Positions 1 to 11,874 of a stretch of DNA of 64,000 bases are shown here, one piece after another. A program made the translations under genes and the position numbers. The notes beneath the pieces were generated by a model, which was given only the letters and a program-made list of their open reading frames with translations, was not told the DNA's origin and did not search any database. Position 1 is the first letter of the stretch; each line of letters starts with the position of its first letter. The stretch comes from Numenius arquata (lineage: Eukaryota; Chordata; Aves; Charadriiformes; Scolopacidae), in contig NC_133583.1 of assembly GCF_964106895.1 (NCBI RefSeq), positions 39,529,899 to 39,593,898 on the forward strand. The letters are read 5' to 3'.

Positions 1-2854
1 TGAGATGCTCTATGCTGAGGGAAAGTTGTGGGAAGAGACAGTAGTATGTGACCTTTGAAAGTACCAATAAGTCTTTAAGAAAGATAGAGCTTGAAGATGC
101 TGGATCTCATAAATTCTCAACATCTGCTAGTTTGCGTATGTGGCCAACATTGATCGAGAAGTTTAACCTTAGATATTAGTTCTTCCTTGCTTTTTTTTCT
201 TTTGTAGGATAATTTGATCTACACTGTGGGCGGAGTTTGAGGCTGAGTGAGAATGCGGAAGCTGGTATCTCGCTAGGGAAACTGAGTTGTGGTGCTGTCA
301 CTGTGTGCCTGTGAGCAGCCTCCCAGCCCATCACTTTCCAGCCTTGGGTAGGACCAGGATCCTAATTTCTGAGACATAGACATACTCAGTAGATATAATT
401 GAAACCAACTAAAGATCTGCCTGGGAGGTGTTGATGAATACATTTCCTAAAGGTTGTAAATGAATAGAAGTATTGCTTATACTATTTTTATTTTGATTTA
501 AGCCATCATACTTCAGGTCAGGAGTACCTGCCCAGAGACTTGCAACATTGTGAAATGAAATATGCCTTGCCTCTGCTTCCTCAGAACATGAGCTACTTCC
601 ATAAAAATCCCAGCCCATGTCTGAAAACTGTATTTGAATTTATACTCTAGCAGAACGATCTTTTTCTTAGTAATAGTAGAAAGCTTATAAAATTACACTA
701 ATAAAAAAGTTACACTAATTTAAATACTAGGTATTATATTTTGCAAGTTAGGTAGCTAGAACTTTATTTTGTTATCTAAGCAACTTTTCATTTAACAGTC
801 ATGACACAATTTGATTTTTAGTTTCCATGGAAAAAAAAATAAAGTGAAATATTTGTGTAACATTTTTAAACATTGAAAAGATCTCATTAGTTCTACTTTC
901 AAGGACGATCAGCTTGTGTTAGTAGGCTTAGGATCAGGCTCAAGGAAATGAAATCAAGTACCATAGTTAAATTGCAGTGAGAAATTACCCCTCTCTAAAT
1001 GTTCTTTCTCTTTTTTTGGACATACAGTTTTTCTCAAGTGTGAGCACGAATAAAATATAAAATCATCATTTAATACTTTCAGTGGAATGCAACATAGTAA
1101 AAATCTGTAACTAAACTCCAAGTATTTTAATCAGCACTGTAAAATAGAAATAATTTAATAACACTTTATGCTCAGTTATAATGAGACATGCACACAAAAC
1201 AAGGTAGATAAAACCTCAAAGTCCAAATCCTGATCTTAATTAATACCAGCATAAATCTACAGTAAATTCACTGAATGCAATATTACACCTGGATCACTGA
1301 ATATAGATTGGGGTGTCAATGTACCACAAAATATTGTGCTCTTCTTGCTCAATGAACACAGTTCCATTCGTATCATAATGTAAAGCTAATTGTCCAACCC
1401 GAAGTTAACATGTTACATTGGTCTGTATCTCTTAATTAACAAAACAGAGTTTTTGAGTCATTTGGAAGTTCACTGAGTTTTAAGTTCACAAGGAATTTAG
1501 GATGTATTAAATTAAAGGTAACATCACACATTAGTCATTAGAGTGACAACTTAATTCCGTATTCCTAAATACTTGGTTTAAGAGCACAGCTTCCCATTGC
1601 CAACTACATAAACAGCTGTCATGCACCGAATGATAGCTACAACCCTTATCCTCTCTGGCTGCAAGGGCAGCTTCTTCAGGAAATGCCTGGAGGGTGGCTG
1701 GGTAGTTGCCAGCTGAACCACTCTGGATTAAAATACAGAAAATAAACTCCTCTGCCCTACCTCCCCCAAAGGTAACTACCACTCCCGGATTAAAATTTGA
1801 CAAATCATTAGCATGTCAAAACAAGCAGCATAAGTTTAGAATAATTATGTTGCATTTATAAAATTCAATTGCTGGATTGTATGTGTAAGAGCAATTTATG
1901 ATTAACTGTCTTCACAGAGTCATACCAGTGCAGCTGTCAAAAGCTTAGTAAGACAGTATTATTTGGATGAAAATTCCTTGTAGTAAATAATTTCTACAGT
2001 GTTACAAGAGTTTTTCAGCGCTCAGTGGTAATAAGGCACCTCATTATCATAACGGCACAATGACAGAAATGCTATTGTGTTCAGAATATGTGATAAATAT
2101 GATTGTCCCATCTTATGAAAAAGGCGGCATTTGTATCACTTTAATGTATCATTAGGATACCAAACATACCATAATTCTTACTTTTATTATGGTAAGCTAA
2201 AACATCCTAGAGATACAGAAATTGCTATGTCAGATGTGTCTTATGATATGATCTAGTGATGAGAAAACATTAGGTCCACATGGCATTTCTTGCGTTGAAA
2301 GGCTGAGCTCCTGTTGGGAGGTGTCAGGACGACACCAGTTCTGACCAATCCTCATGTGATTTTGAACAGATCTCTCAAGCCAGTATAGTGTTTTGTTACA
2401 GATTAGTTTTTAGAAAGCTATTGGAAATTTGAAGTTGTCCTAGTTGATTGTTAGGAAGAGGATGGCACATTCCAACAGTGATGTCTCTGGGTAACTTAGG
2501 GCATTTAAGAGTCTCAGTTTTCCTCTCCAGTAACTTTTCAGTGAAAACAAAGTTTAAGTGCAAAGGCAAATTGTAGATTTTTCCCCTCACTCCTCCTTAT
2601 GCTTCAAGTTCTTTGAATAGAAAATAGAGTCTGAATACAGACCAGAAATTCAAACTGAAACTCACTTATCTTCCTTCTTTCTTTTCCTAGGAAAATCAAA
2701 AGAATAATTTCCTAACTTGCTTTCGTTGGTTTCCCAATACAAAATTGTACACCTCCAAAGTGATGCATTCTGTTAAAAATGCATAATCTTCATTGGGGAG
2801 GGTGGAGGTCCCCTTTACTCTTCGCTATGTGTGTTTATGCATTTTCTTAACACT
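1..2854. other. AT-rich non-coding sequence
   Basis: No gene is supported here. The short ORFs are scattered and read like chance translations. Two strong acceptor-like pyrimidine tracts ending in AG occur, at about 183-207 and 2668-2690. The first is followed by only ten open codons to a TGA at 238-240. The second is followed by about 31 open codons to a TAA. Neither has a matching upstream exon that I can see. AATAAA-type hexamers occur but are expected at this base composition. Confidence 0.6.
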
Positions 2855-3160
2855 CTCTGCTTTCCCAGTGGATCCCGGCCACAGCCTGGCAGCTGCCCAC
2901 GTGCCTGCCCCAGCCTCAGCTGACACCAGGCTGTGGGTTGACACCCACTGATCCACGGCTGCCAGCCCTTTCCCAGCTCTGGCACTCACAGAGCTGAAGC
3001 TACAGCCAGCGAGGCCATGGGCACAAGGCCACTGACCACAGAACAATAAGTCCCAACCAGTTCTGGCCAACATGAGGCCAGACAGCTCCTGGGGCCCTGT
3101 TCTCCAGGACAGTGCAAACCTATGGCCTTCTACTGGCAATGGCAGTCCTGAGTAATGTGC
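2855..3160. other. GC-rich block next to a CR1 tail
   Basis: This roughly 300-bp block is clearly richer in G and C than its surroundings and contains many CCCAG and CTGG words. It ends directly against the CR1 3' end that starts near 3163. The minus-strand ORF across it (2825-3139) is rich in A, G, W and S and resembles no protein I recognise, so I do not call it a gene. It could be the internal part of the same retroelement copy, another old repeat, or captured sequence. Confidence 0.4.
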
Positions 3161-3162
3161 TA

Positions 3163-3249
3163 TAGGAAATCCTGCTTTAGCAGGGGAGTTGGAATAGATG
3201 ATCTCTAGAGGTCCCTTCCAAGTCTGACAATTCCGTGATTCTGTGATAT
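3163..3249 (+). mobile_element. CR1 LINE 3' end fragment
   Basis: The sequence reads TTTAGCAGGGGAGTTGGA, then TAGATGATCTCTAGAGGTCC, then CTTCCAA, and ends in two ATTCYGTG-type units. This is the typical 3' terminus of avian CR1 non-LTR retrotransposons in plus orientation. CR1 copies are usually 5'-truncated and lack target-site duplications and poly-A tails, and this copy fits. The exact 5' limit is uncertain because the adjoining GC-rich block could belong to the same insertion. Confidence 0.8.
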
Positions 3250-6200
3250 TTACAGGGCTACATCAGTCATGCTGGATTTGAGAGGAATGTTGACGTTGAC
3301 ATTAGCAAGGACACATTGAAAATGGCCAAGAAATTGTTCTGTCTAGCAGCCTAAGTGTGAGAACCTGGGTGCCAGTGAGAAACCAAAACTAGCTCCCTTC
3401 AATAGGTATTTTTTCACACTGTGTTTTCTGCTGTGGCAGAGTCTCTGTGGAAAAAGGCATAAATGTATTTTGTCCTTCTCCTATTTTTCTATAATCACCC
3501 AAGCAAAACTACAAGAACAAAGTAACTCTGGTGTCAGAATGAATTCATTTCAGTATATGAATACATTTTACAATGACTTGTCATCTGGTTTTTAGATGGC
3601 AGCAGAAAAAAATGAATCACCCTCACCCAAGCTATGCTAGACAATAGCAAAATATATGCTTTTGTATCTTCTTAGAAAAACAGAGGAAATAATTTCTGGT
3701 GCTCCTATTTCCTATATGGGTGTTCTGACTCCTAGATTAAGTACTGTCATCTGAATAAAGTAAGTGGTTCTTCCTTCAGACTTTTAGAAGAGGAGGCGGG
3801 AATATGCACCTGGTTTTAGAGTAAATGTAGGCGTGCAGATCTTAGAGAGAGATACTACCTCATACTTCAGAGGTGGGACACTTGCTGGTTATTGAACAAA
3901 ATACAATGTTTAGTAGCTCAGCATCTGCAGTGCAGTCAGAAGTGAATCCTGCCATATTCTTACATTGCTCTCTGCTGAGAGCCTCAGTACCGTGTTCAGG
4001 GTTCTGGATTTTGTTTACATACCTAAATTTCATCCCTTGTTTTATAGGCATTTTTTATTAGATCTAGCGATCTAGATCTCTGTCCCAGTCAAGGGACAAA
4101 AAAGAATACATTTGTACTATATAGGACATATGCATCAGATGTCATAAACCATTCAGATAATTTGATTTAAAAAAGTTATGGAGGAAGATGGCTATTTCTT
4201 AGAAATAATAATCTGAGACTGATCTTGTGGTAGCACAGTTAGAACTAGCGATATTGATTTTGAAAAGGTATGTTGATGTTCAGCATGAAGTCCAGTTAAG
4301 ACTGAGGGAGATAAGAAAATTATGCCGGCAAATGTGATGTTTACAGAGAGGCATGTTGTTTTCTGATTGAAATAATCCTGAAGGAACTTAATCTTGCAGG
4401 GCTAGTAGTATTGGCATTTGGTATGCTACAGCTGTAATAACATGCCCAGAAAATTTAATGTAAATTCAGTGTGGCGGCTCTTAGGATGGCATTAAATAGA
4501 AATTAGCAATTTGTAAAAGCTCCTTCCAGAGTTTTATCAAAGGAGTAGAAGATGCACAGGACAATAAGTCATGTTTCAGGAAGTGTGTTCCAATTAGACT
4601 TTTGGAAATGTGATGGTTTTGACTCATGTGGGAATTGCAAATAAGAGCTACCAGAGCAAGAGGCTTGGTAACAATCTCAAACCAAAGAATTGTTTTCCTC
4701 TCCAAGTATTCACCACACTAAATTTACTTTTATAATAGTATCGTAACTTCAGAAAGTCATTTTTAAAAGTACATGCTCTTACCCTTTCATAAAAATGTCA
4801 TTTGTGTTTCATGAAATGTTATTAAAGTTCTGTACAGAGATTTTAAAGTGCCAATTAAGAGTATTTTTCTTTTTTATTGGAAAGATAGGTTTGTAAAAAT
4901 CAAAGTCTAGTCATATCTCTGAAACCTGAATTGTATGATTTTGCTCTGTAAGTTTTATATTAAAATTCCCTGACGTTCCTTGTAAATTGAGTATAAATCA
5001 AAAAGAATCTAGCGAGATGCTAATTTTTTAATTTCTTCAGTCACTGTTTGTCTTTGTTACTTCTTGTGTGCTAATATTTGTGTTCCCTCTTGTGGATTTT
5101 TTTTAGTTGACCTTTATTTAAACTCGGTCTTTTTTGCATGAAGATCAATGAAGGTTAACCATATTTGGCATCTATTTGTAAACTGAAGGAGGATAAAAAG
5201 AAAAGATGGGGTTATCTTTTGCGGAGAAATGCCACAGATACAGAAATACCTTTTTTCCTATAGAGTAATGTTATATCATTTGATGTCACCTCAAATAGAT
5301 GATTATTTAGCATATTCTAGCCTTCCATAAAGAGATGAATTAATTAAAGTCCATTTCTGGCCACTGTTCTTTAGGAAACATGTTGTCAGCAACTATTTTT
5401 TTTTAACAGAATTTATGCGTAGCCATTGTGAGAAAAAAAAAAAAAAGTTGTTAAAAAATCCAAAATATTTCATGTGCTTGGAATTAAAATTCAAATTCTC
5501 CTTTGAATTTTGGTTTAGGTTTGAAGATCTATCTCCACTTTTAAATTCTAAATGAAGATTGAAAACCCGAAATAACGGAAGCAACAGTGAAGGTGGATTT
5601 ATTTATGTGATTTAAAGTGTAGTCAGAACAATATTATGAAAGTTCTACTTCAGAAACTCCGTTGCATTTTTCATAGACGTGTTGTAAAATTTTCACAAAC
5701 TTTGGCTACAATTAAGTCTTTATAATCAAGCTAAGAATCCAATGAGCAGATTCCCACTAAGCCAAATTACATTGTAAAGAAAGAACCAACAGTTTTGCCT
5801 ACACGTTTCAGTAATACCTTAAGTAAAATACAATCTTCACATTATGCTTGAAAGTCAATGTGCTGGCACACACTGGATTGATTAACTGGAAAACAGAGTT
5901 GCATGGTGGATGATGCATGACCTTCTGGAGCTCTAAAACTGATTCATACAACAATGCTAGGGTCTTGAATTCATAAGAGGGAATTTGGCAGAAATATGAA
6001 GTAGCGTTCATTTTTTTCATGTCATCACTTCAAATTCTGTCCATATACTAATTTAACTGTGCTTATGAAATGTTGGTTCAGTAATCTATATGAAATAAGA
6101 TAGACAATCATCTGGAATATTAAAATTCTATGTTGAGATACCAGAGAAGGTTTTGAGGTGCTTTTTGCTTGCTTGTTTTTGTAGTTTCTTTTATTAATTC

Positions 6201-7225
6201 TTATCCTACAGTCTAGATCTAATCAGGATAACAAAATTTCTGTATAGGGAAATTGTTAGCTTCTGCTTTTGACTTGGGGAAAAAAACACTTGAGTTTCAA
6301 GTCAGAATTCAAGTGGGAGTTGGAGATGGTGGTGTTAAGGAATTTGTCTGCTCAGTTTCACCAGTCATTATAGCTTCTCAATTTCATGAATATAAAAATT
6401 AACGCCAAAGAAAAAAAAGCTACAGATTTTTCTTGTTTTCTTGTTTTTAGGAATTACTAGTAAGCCTCATGAACTTCCTATCCTGTTTGATGCATTTGAT
6501 GTATTGTTGCTTACATTATATGTAAGAAAAGGCTGCTTGGGATCTGTGTAAGTAGAATCCATGAAGCAAAATTCCAGCTGTTCAATGACCACAAATAATA
6601 ACAAAAGGGGTAAAGGTTTTAGTGTATGTGTGTTTAAAACAGAAATAAAAGAAAAGCCCAAGTCTTTAATTTAAATTTTGGAGGCTTTTCATTATTTTCA
6701 GTCACACACTTTTGGAATTTATTTTTATCAGGACAAGAGCTGGTTCTATTGTGTTGAATTGCCATCCTAATTTGAGAGAAGAAAACCTATCTAGACAGAA
6801 ATTCTTTTCTAGATCTATTATGAAAAGAGTTTTTAATGGTGCTTTGGTATAAACCTGGCAGTCTACAGGTATAGGTATGACAAGAATTGTTGACTGAAGT
6901 AAAATCTTTTATTAGCTACTGGTATAGTTGGAAAAATTCAGTTTTAGGCATGCAAACCCTTCATGGCCCTTCTTCAGAGACATATTTTGTTTCCTGGAGA
7001 ACAATGATATTAAAGAACTTTGCAAGATATTTTGAAGGATTCTGAAAATATTCAGTATCTCCTTAAAGAGGAGGTTTTGCTCTCTATTCCTTTGCTGCAG
7101 AAGCACAAAGATGAAAATCATTCAATTTGCCCTTCTGGATCACATTAGACACCTATGGGCAGAGTGTTTGTTTAAAGAAACTCCTACGGTGTTCAATTTT
7201 TTTCATAGGCTAGCACACTCAGTAC
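3250..7225. other. AT-rich non-coding sequence
   Basis: No exon, RNA gene or family repeat can be supported. A run of 14 A occurs at 5433-5446. ORFs in this interval are below 75 codons and low in complexity. A strong pyrimidine tract ending in TTTTTAG at about 6422-6450 is followed by a GTAAG only nine bases later, so it does not delimit a usable exon. Confidence 0.6.
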
Positions 7226-7425
7226 TTACCAAAAGTCCCTCCTGGAGACCTCCTTGTAGTAGTTACTCAAAACCTTTGTCCTGAGGGCAGCTAGGAGTTC
7301 AGCGTTGTCTCCAGCTGGTCTGTTCTCACCAGTGTGGATGACTAGTTGGGGAGTTTCTGGACCATCCGGGGAGTTAAGTACCATGGGTGTGCATGCAGGC
7401 ACAGCTCTGATATCCAGTTACACAA
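7226..7425 (-). other. Candidate 5' coding exon on the minus strand
   Basis: On the minus strand a pyrimidine tract ending TTTTGTTATAG precedes position 7425, and a near-consensus donor GTAAGTACT starts at 7229, giving a 196-base interval (7425 to 7230). Within it an ATG at 7384-7382 with G at +4 opens a frame of 52 codons that closes at a TAA at 7228-7226, inside the donor. The peptide begins MVLNSPDGPETPQ and later has a segment ALRTKVLSNYYKEVSRRDF. It is polar and mixed in composition, unlike the low-complexity translations around it, and local GC is raised. I do not recognise the protein. It may be a real first coding exon, an exonised repeat, or chance. An overlapping plus-strand ORF (7305-7526) is probably its shadow or equally non-coding. 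Confidence 0.28.
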
Positions 7426-7828
7426 CTATAACAAAAGGACAAGGATTTAATCCTCTATCTTACTTACAACTTAAATTCCATAGCTCTGGCCCCAATGGGA
7501 AAATTGGTCTCATCTGTCACAGTTAAAAACCAAGCGTAGGTGCAAAATCAGTTGTTTGCTTAAGTACATGAATATACTTTTGCAGTGAAAAAAGATGGAT
7601 AAGTGAGAAGAGATTGTTTTCCCATTATTTTAAGGTGAGGTTTTAATCTAAGTTATGAAGGTTCTTCAGATTTAAAGGTTATATCAGCTCATCATGATTC
7701 GCTTGTACTTTAAAAAGATGCACATTGGTAAGAGAATTTGCTAGTCAAATACTTTCAGCTCTTAACTTCTACCATCTGTGATCAAGATGACCTTGGGTCT
7801 TACCCTTTCCAAATAAAATGTACAGTTA

Positions 7829-7854
7829 TTTTACTGAGATTTCTCTCAGTAAAA
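7829..7854. repeat. Perfect 11-bp hairpin
   Basis: TTTTACTGAGA (7829-7839) is followed by a four-base spacer and by its exact reverse complement TCTCAGTAAAA (7844-7854). The structure is too short to be a microRNA precursor by itself, and no protein context explains it. Confidence 0.7.
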
Positions 7855-8124
7855 AGTGTGACCATAAAGTAGTTCAGCATTTTTGCTGAATGATAATCTC
7901 CTTGAAAACAGTTATGGAGCTGAGTCAAAAATCAGTCCTCAAGTGTTATACTTATGTGTAAGAAGTGAGTATCCAAAGCTGAATTTCTCTTTCTGTGTTT
8001 GGCTTTACACTTACAGCAACCCTCAAATGAGCTACTTCTTGTTTTATAAATAAAAGTTATTACTGTATTTATAAGTAAGCTTATGATTTGTCACTATTTA
8101 CTTAAGCTCTAACATCTTTTTTTA

Positions 8125-8173
8125 CATTAAATTACACAAAATTAATTGCATTAAATTATATGAAAATTAATCA
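8125..8173. repeat. Two-copy degenerate tandem repeat, 24-25 bp
   Basis: Two adjacent units both begin CATTAAATTA and end in an ATTAAT-type word (8125-8148 and 8149-8173). A partial third unit starts with CATTA at 8174. The unit is almost purely A and T. Confidence 0.6.
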
Positions 8174-8570
8174 CATTACAATATTTAATGTAACTTTCTG
8201 ATTTGGGACATCTCAAGTGATTGCAAAGACAACTAATTAATTTTCATGAATTTTTAAAATGTTTTTACATCCCTTTTCTATTAGGAATTTAACTTTAAAA
8301 ATTGGAAAAAAATGTCTAAAAATACCTCATAGATGGTTGGAAAAATCTAAAATCTTACTTTCTCCTTGAGACCTAGTAGTCCTATCCCACTCTCAGCTCT
8401 TGATTACTTGCTGTAAAATGACTTTTTTGTTAATATTTGGTGCACTAGAGTAGATAAAGACAGGTTTTTCTAATGAATGATTGCTTATCAGCAATTGTTT
8501 GGACTATTACAGCGAAGATTCCAGCTGTAATAGATCGCATTAAAGCAATTCTCATTGAATTCCATAGAAA

Positions 8571-8607
8571 ATTCCCTTCCAACCTAAACCATTCTGTGAT
8601 TCTATGA
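8571..8607 (+). mobile_element. CR1 LINE 3' tail, very short
   Basis: The segment TTCCCTTCCAACCTAAACCA is followed by TTCTGTGATTCTATGA, which is the terminal part of a plus-strand CR1 element including its short-unit tail. Only about 37 bases are recognisable, so this is either a heavily 5'-truncated insertion or the remnant of an old one. Confidence 0.7.
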
Positions 8608-11600
8608 AAAATCCAGAGAACCACCAAACTAAAGCTGATAGAATTTGATGACATTGTGTCTTAATACTATTCACATACAAAGGACAGTGGATAGCAGGGT
8701 TGTTAATGAACGTTTTGAATTGTTGAACATTTCTCTCAGCAGACTGATTCTGTCCATGAGTACACAGAGGAACAGGCTGTGGATCTTAGTGGATTTTTAT
8801 GGTTGCAACTGAGAACTGTCACTTACTAGTAATAAGGATTAGATTAACTCTGCCTTTGCATAGTGTTAATCTCTCATCACTTATTAGCATTACATTATTT
8901 TATCTTGTGCCATATTAATTCATGTATTTGATCATGTTTGGGGTTTGTGCTGTCTTTTAATTTTGCTCCTACAATGCCTTAAATTCATGTCAATTTTTGA
9001 AATGTTCAATTTCTTTGGAAATTAATTTTTGCTGCATTTTAATTCTTTTCTGCAAGTTTGCACGTTTTTTCTGATGCATTCTGACACATTTTCCTCATGT
9101 CTTGTAGTAATAGTTCCGTGTGGTATGAGGAGTAGGAACTTGTAGTCTTTGTGTTTCTCTCCTCAAAATATTCAGATAAAAGACAAGGACGTAGTTTTAC
9201 AGCATGGTTTAATGGATGATTCTTCTAGGACCTTGCAAGGATCTGGCTGTCGTTACAGATGCTGGCGTCTCAAAGCTCTACTGACTTTTCCCGAACTCTC
9301 TCTATCTTCTACCTGCCCCTGGCAGTGAAAACAAGATCTTTTGAAGGAATATGATAATGAAACTCAGATAAACAGACAATGGATGATACCTATTGTTGCT
9401 GCAGATAACTCCTCTTCCAAACCACCAATGTTCTAAATATGGTTTTTATAGGAACTTCTGAAGTATAGTCAACCAGGATCAAAAGCTACTGGCAACATAA
9501 CTAGTCTTTCATTATCAGAGTGACTTTAAGAATAGGAGTACATTAGAGACAATGGTAAGGGTGTTTCACCCTAGATGTCAGCGTTTGTGTTATGGTGCTT
9601 GGTATCTCCTTCTTGCAGCAGCTCGCCTATCACTGTATTTCTACCTAGCTCTGCTGTTTTTAATTCTGAGGTACTAAAAGAAAGGTATCATAAAAAATAG
9701 AACTGAGAGACGGTAATAAAATTACCTTATTTATTTCTTTAGGCAGTTAGTGAAACTTCTTGAAAATATTTCAAAAGTAATTCAATAAGATATTAATAAT
9801 TTTAAAAATCTCTTATATCACTTAATATTGAGGTATTTGCTATAATAACAGGGATCTAGTGGTATAAGTGATAGGTACAGCCCCTAATGGCCACATCCAG
9901 AAGAAAATTATCCTATATCTGAATTCAGATAATTTTATTGTAGAGTTTAAGAAAAGTTGTGATCTGCTTTCTGTGCTGGGTTTTGTAAAACTGAAGTAAT
10001 TCTGTTAAGGACATTGTCTCCTGTATGACTGCTTAATAACTGAATTACTTCTTTATGCTATAATAATACATGGGTTTTGTATCTTCAGACAGTATAACTA
10101 ATTCATCCATGTTAGCAAATACGCTTTCTCTACATGTAAGGGAATTAAGACATGACTCAAACTATACCAAAGGGAGAATGAGTGAAAATTATTTTGGGGT
10201 AACAGCTAGCTTTGTAATACTTGCTAGAATGCTTACTTAGGATTTCCTAAATTGTTTGCACTGGAAGGTCAATTTTTTTCAAAAGAAATTGTATAGTACA
10301 TTAAATTTTAGAGGAGAGTTTTCAAAGACTTGTTCTTTGTGCTGGCTTTTAGGAATGCTTTTTTGCATACTTGAGGACTGCCATGGTATTGCATGAGAGA
10401 AGAGGCTCTCTTAAGATGAACTGGAATGATCTATTTCAGGTTTCTAATATAGACCATAATTGAGCATGAGAAATAAATTTGGAAAACAAAATGGATGCCA
10501 ATGCACTTCAGGTATAGTGTGGTCCCAGCAGCAGCACTTTTTGTAGCTGGGTTGCTGCCCTCTGCCTTGACTGATCCTCCTCACTGGCTCTGGAGTAACT
10601 CAGAGGGAATGTAGCTTTTAGAGCACCTTCTAAAGCGGCAGTGATGCTGCCACTGTACTGAAATCTGCCAGTATGGTCAATCCAGACCTCTCTGCATAGA
10701 ATGGATAAGAAACATGTTCAGGAGATGATTCCCAGTTTGATCTAAAACTTTATTTAGAGTAAGATGAAGTGAAGCTAAACTAGTTAATTTATGGCTCCCA
10801 GACAGGTTTTTATTCAGCACGTTAATAAATTTTAAGATATCATTTATCTTGATCACTAAGGAAAAATTGTTGAAGAAAAATAACAAACATGCTCTGAACA
10901 CAACTGAAAATCTTTGTCTTAATATAAACCTAGAATTAGCTGTGGTTGATTAATTTTTAATAGATTACCATATAAAAATTAACTGCTCAAAAACTTGTCT
11001 GAAAAGAAGTAAATTTCTTTTTATTTTTCCTGTTTCACAGTCACTGCAGCCCAGTAGCTTCCTGTCTGAGTCAGGTTGTGTCGTCAGCTGCATCCTTTAA
11101 AAAGTACTAGATTCTTCCACTAGAAGAATATGAAAACAATCGAGGCAATCACATTGATATGCTGTGGCAGCATTTATAAATTGAAATCTTTTAGGCTTTT
11201 GGCTGTAATCTTTTGGCATACACACTTCTGTTGAAAGTCTGGTGCCCGATTAAAAAATGAACAGCAAAAAGGTTGAACCCAGGTTTTGAAACAACAAATG
11301 TCGCCACATCTACACAGAAGAAGCTGAGAATATTTTAAACTCCATTTACTTCATTTTAACTGAGTTATTTGAAAATCTACATAACTGTATAAATAAGAAA
11401 TATATAATAAATATAACGTAAGTGTGCCTGCTGTTGCCTGCACAGGACTCTTCCTGCACTTCTGCATTCCATTTTTTTTTTTCCTAGTGGGAGCAATCCT
11501 TAATGTCCTGAGACCTGTAAGTATGTGCAAAAGCCACTCAGTGAGAAAACAGACCATAGGCTGCCCTTAGCAGCAGCGCATGATTAAGGATTTAGAATGG

Positions 11601-11874
11601 CAATAATTCATTTCTTACACGAGGATGTGTAAATAATCTTATGCTTACACATGTAAGATACGTGTTGTTACATGCCGTTACGTTATTGGAATGGCAATAA
11701 TTCAGCTAAGGATTTCCTAAGGATAGGGGTATACAGAATTTTTCTTTAATACAAGAGAGAGAGTAAACTAATTAGTTTGCATTTCAGTTCTGAAAACTAT
11801 CCCATCAGAAATGTAAAGAAGAAAACTTTATCAAGTACTTCATAATTATTAGGTTTTTTTAATTGTGTTTTATT
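8608..11874. other. AT-rich non-coding sequence
   Basis: No gene is supported. The segment holds a 16-bp perfect palindrome TATCTGAATTCAGATA at 9916-9931. A 15-base word, AATGGCAATAATTCA, is present twice, at 11596-11610 and 11690-11704. A strong acceptor-like tract ends in TTTCACAG at 11040 and is followed by 34 open bases and a weak donor, too little to call an exon. Confidence 0.55.

Larger units (their letters stand above)
7426..8570. other. AT-rich non-coding sequence with small repeats
   Basis: No gene is seen. The interval contains an 11-bp perfect inverted repeat at 7829-7854 and a degenerate 24-25 bp tandem repeat at 8125-8173, both listed separately. Confidence 0.6.

Noticed and set aside
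6422..6460. Strong splice-acceptor-like tract at about 6450
   Set aside because: A GTAAG follows only nine bases after the AG, and no reasonable exon can be drawn.
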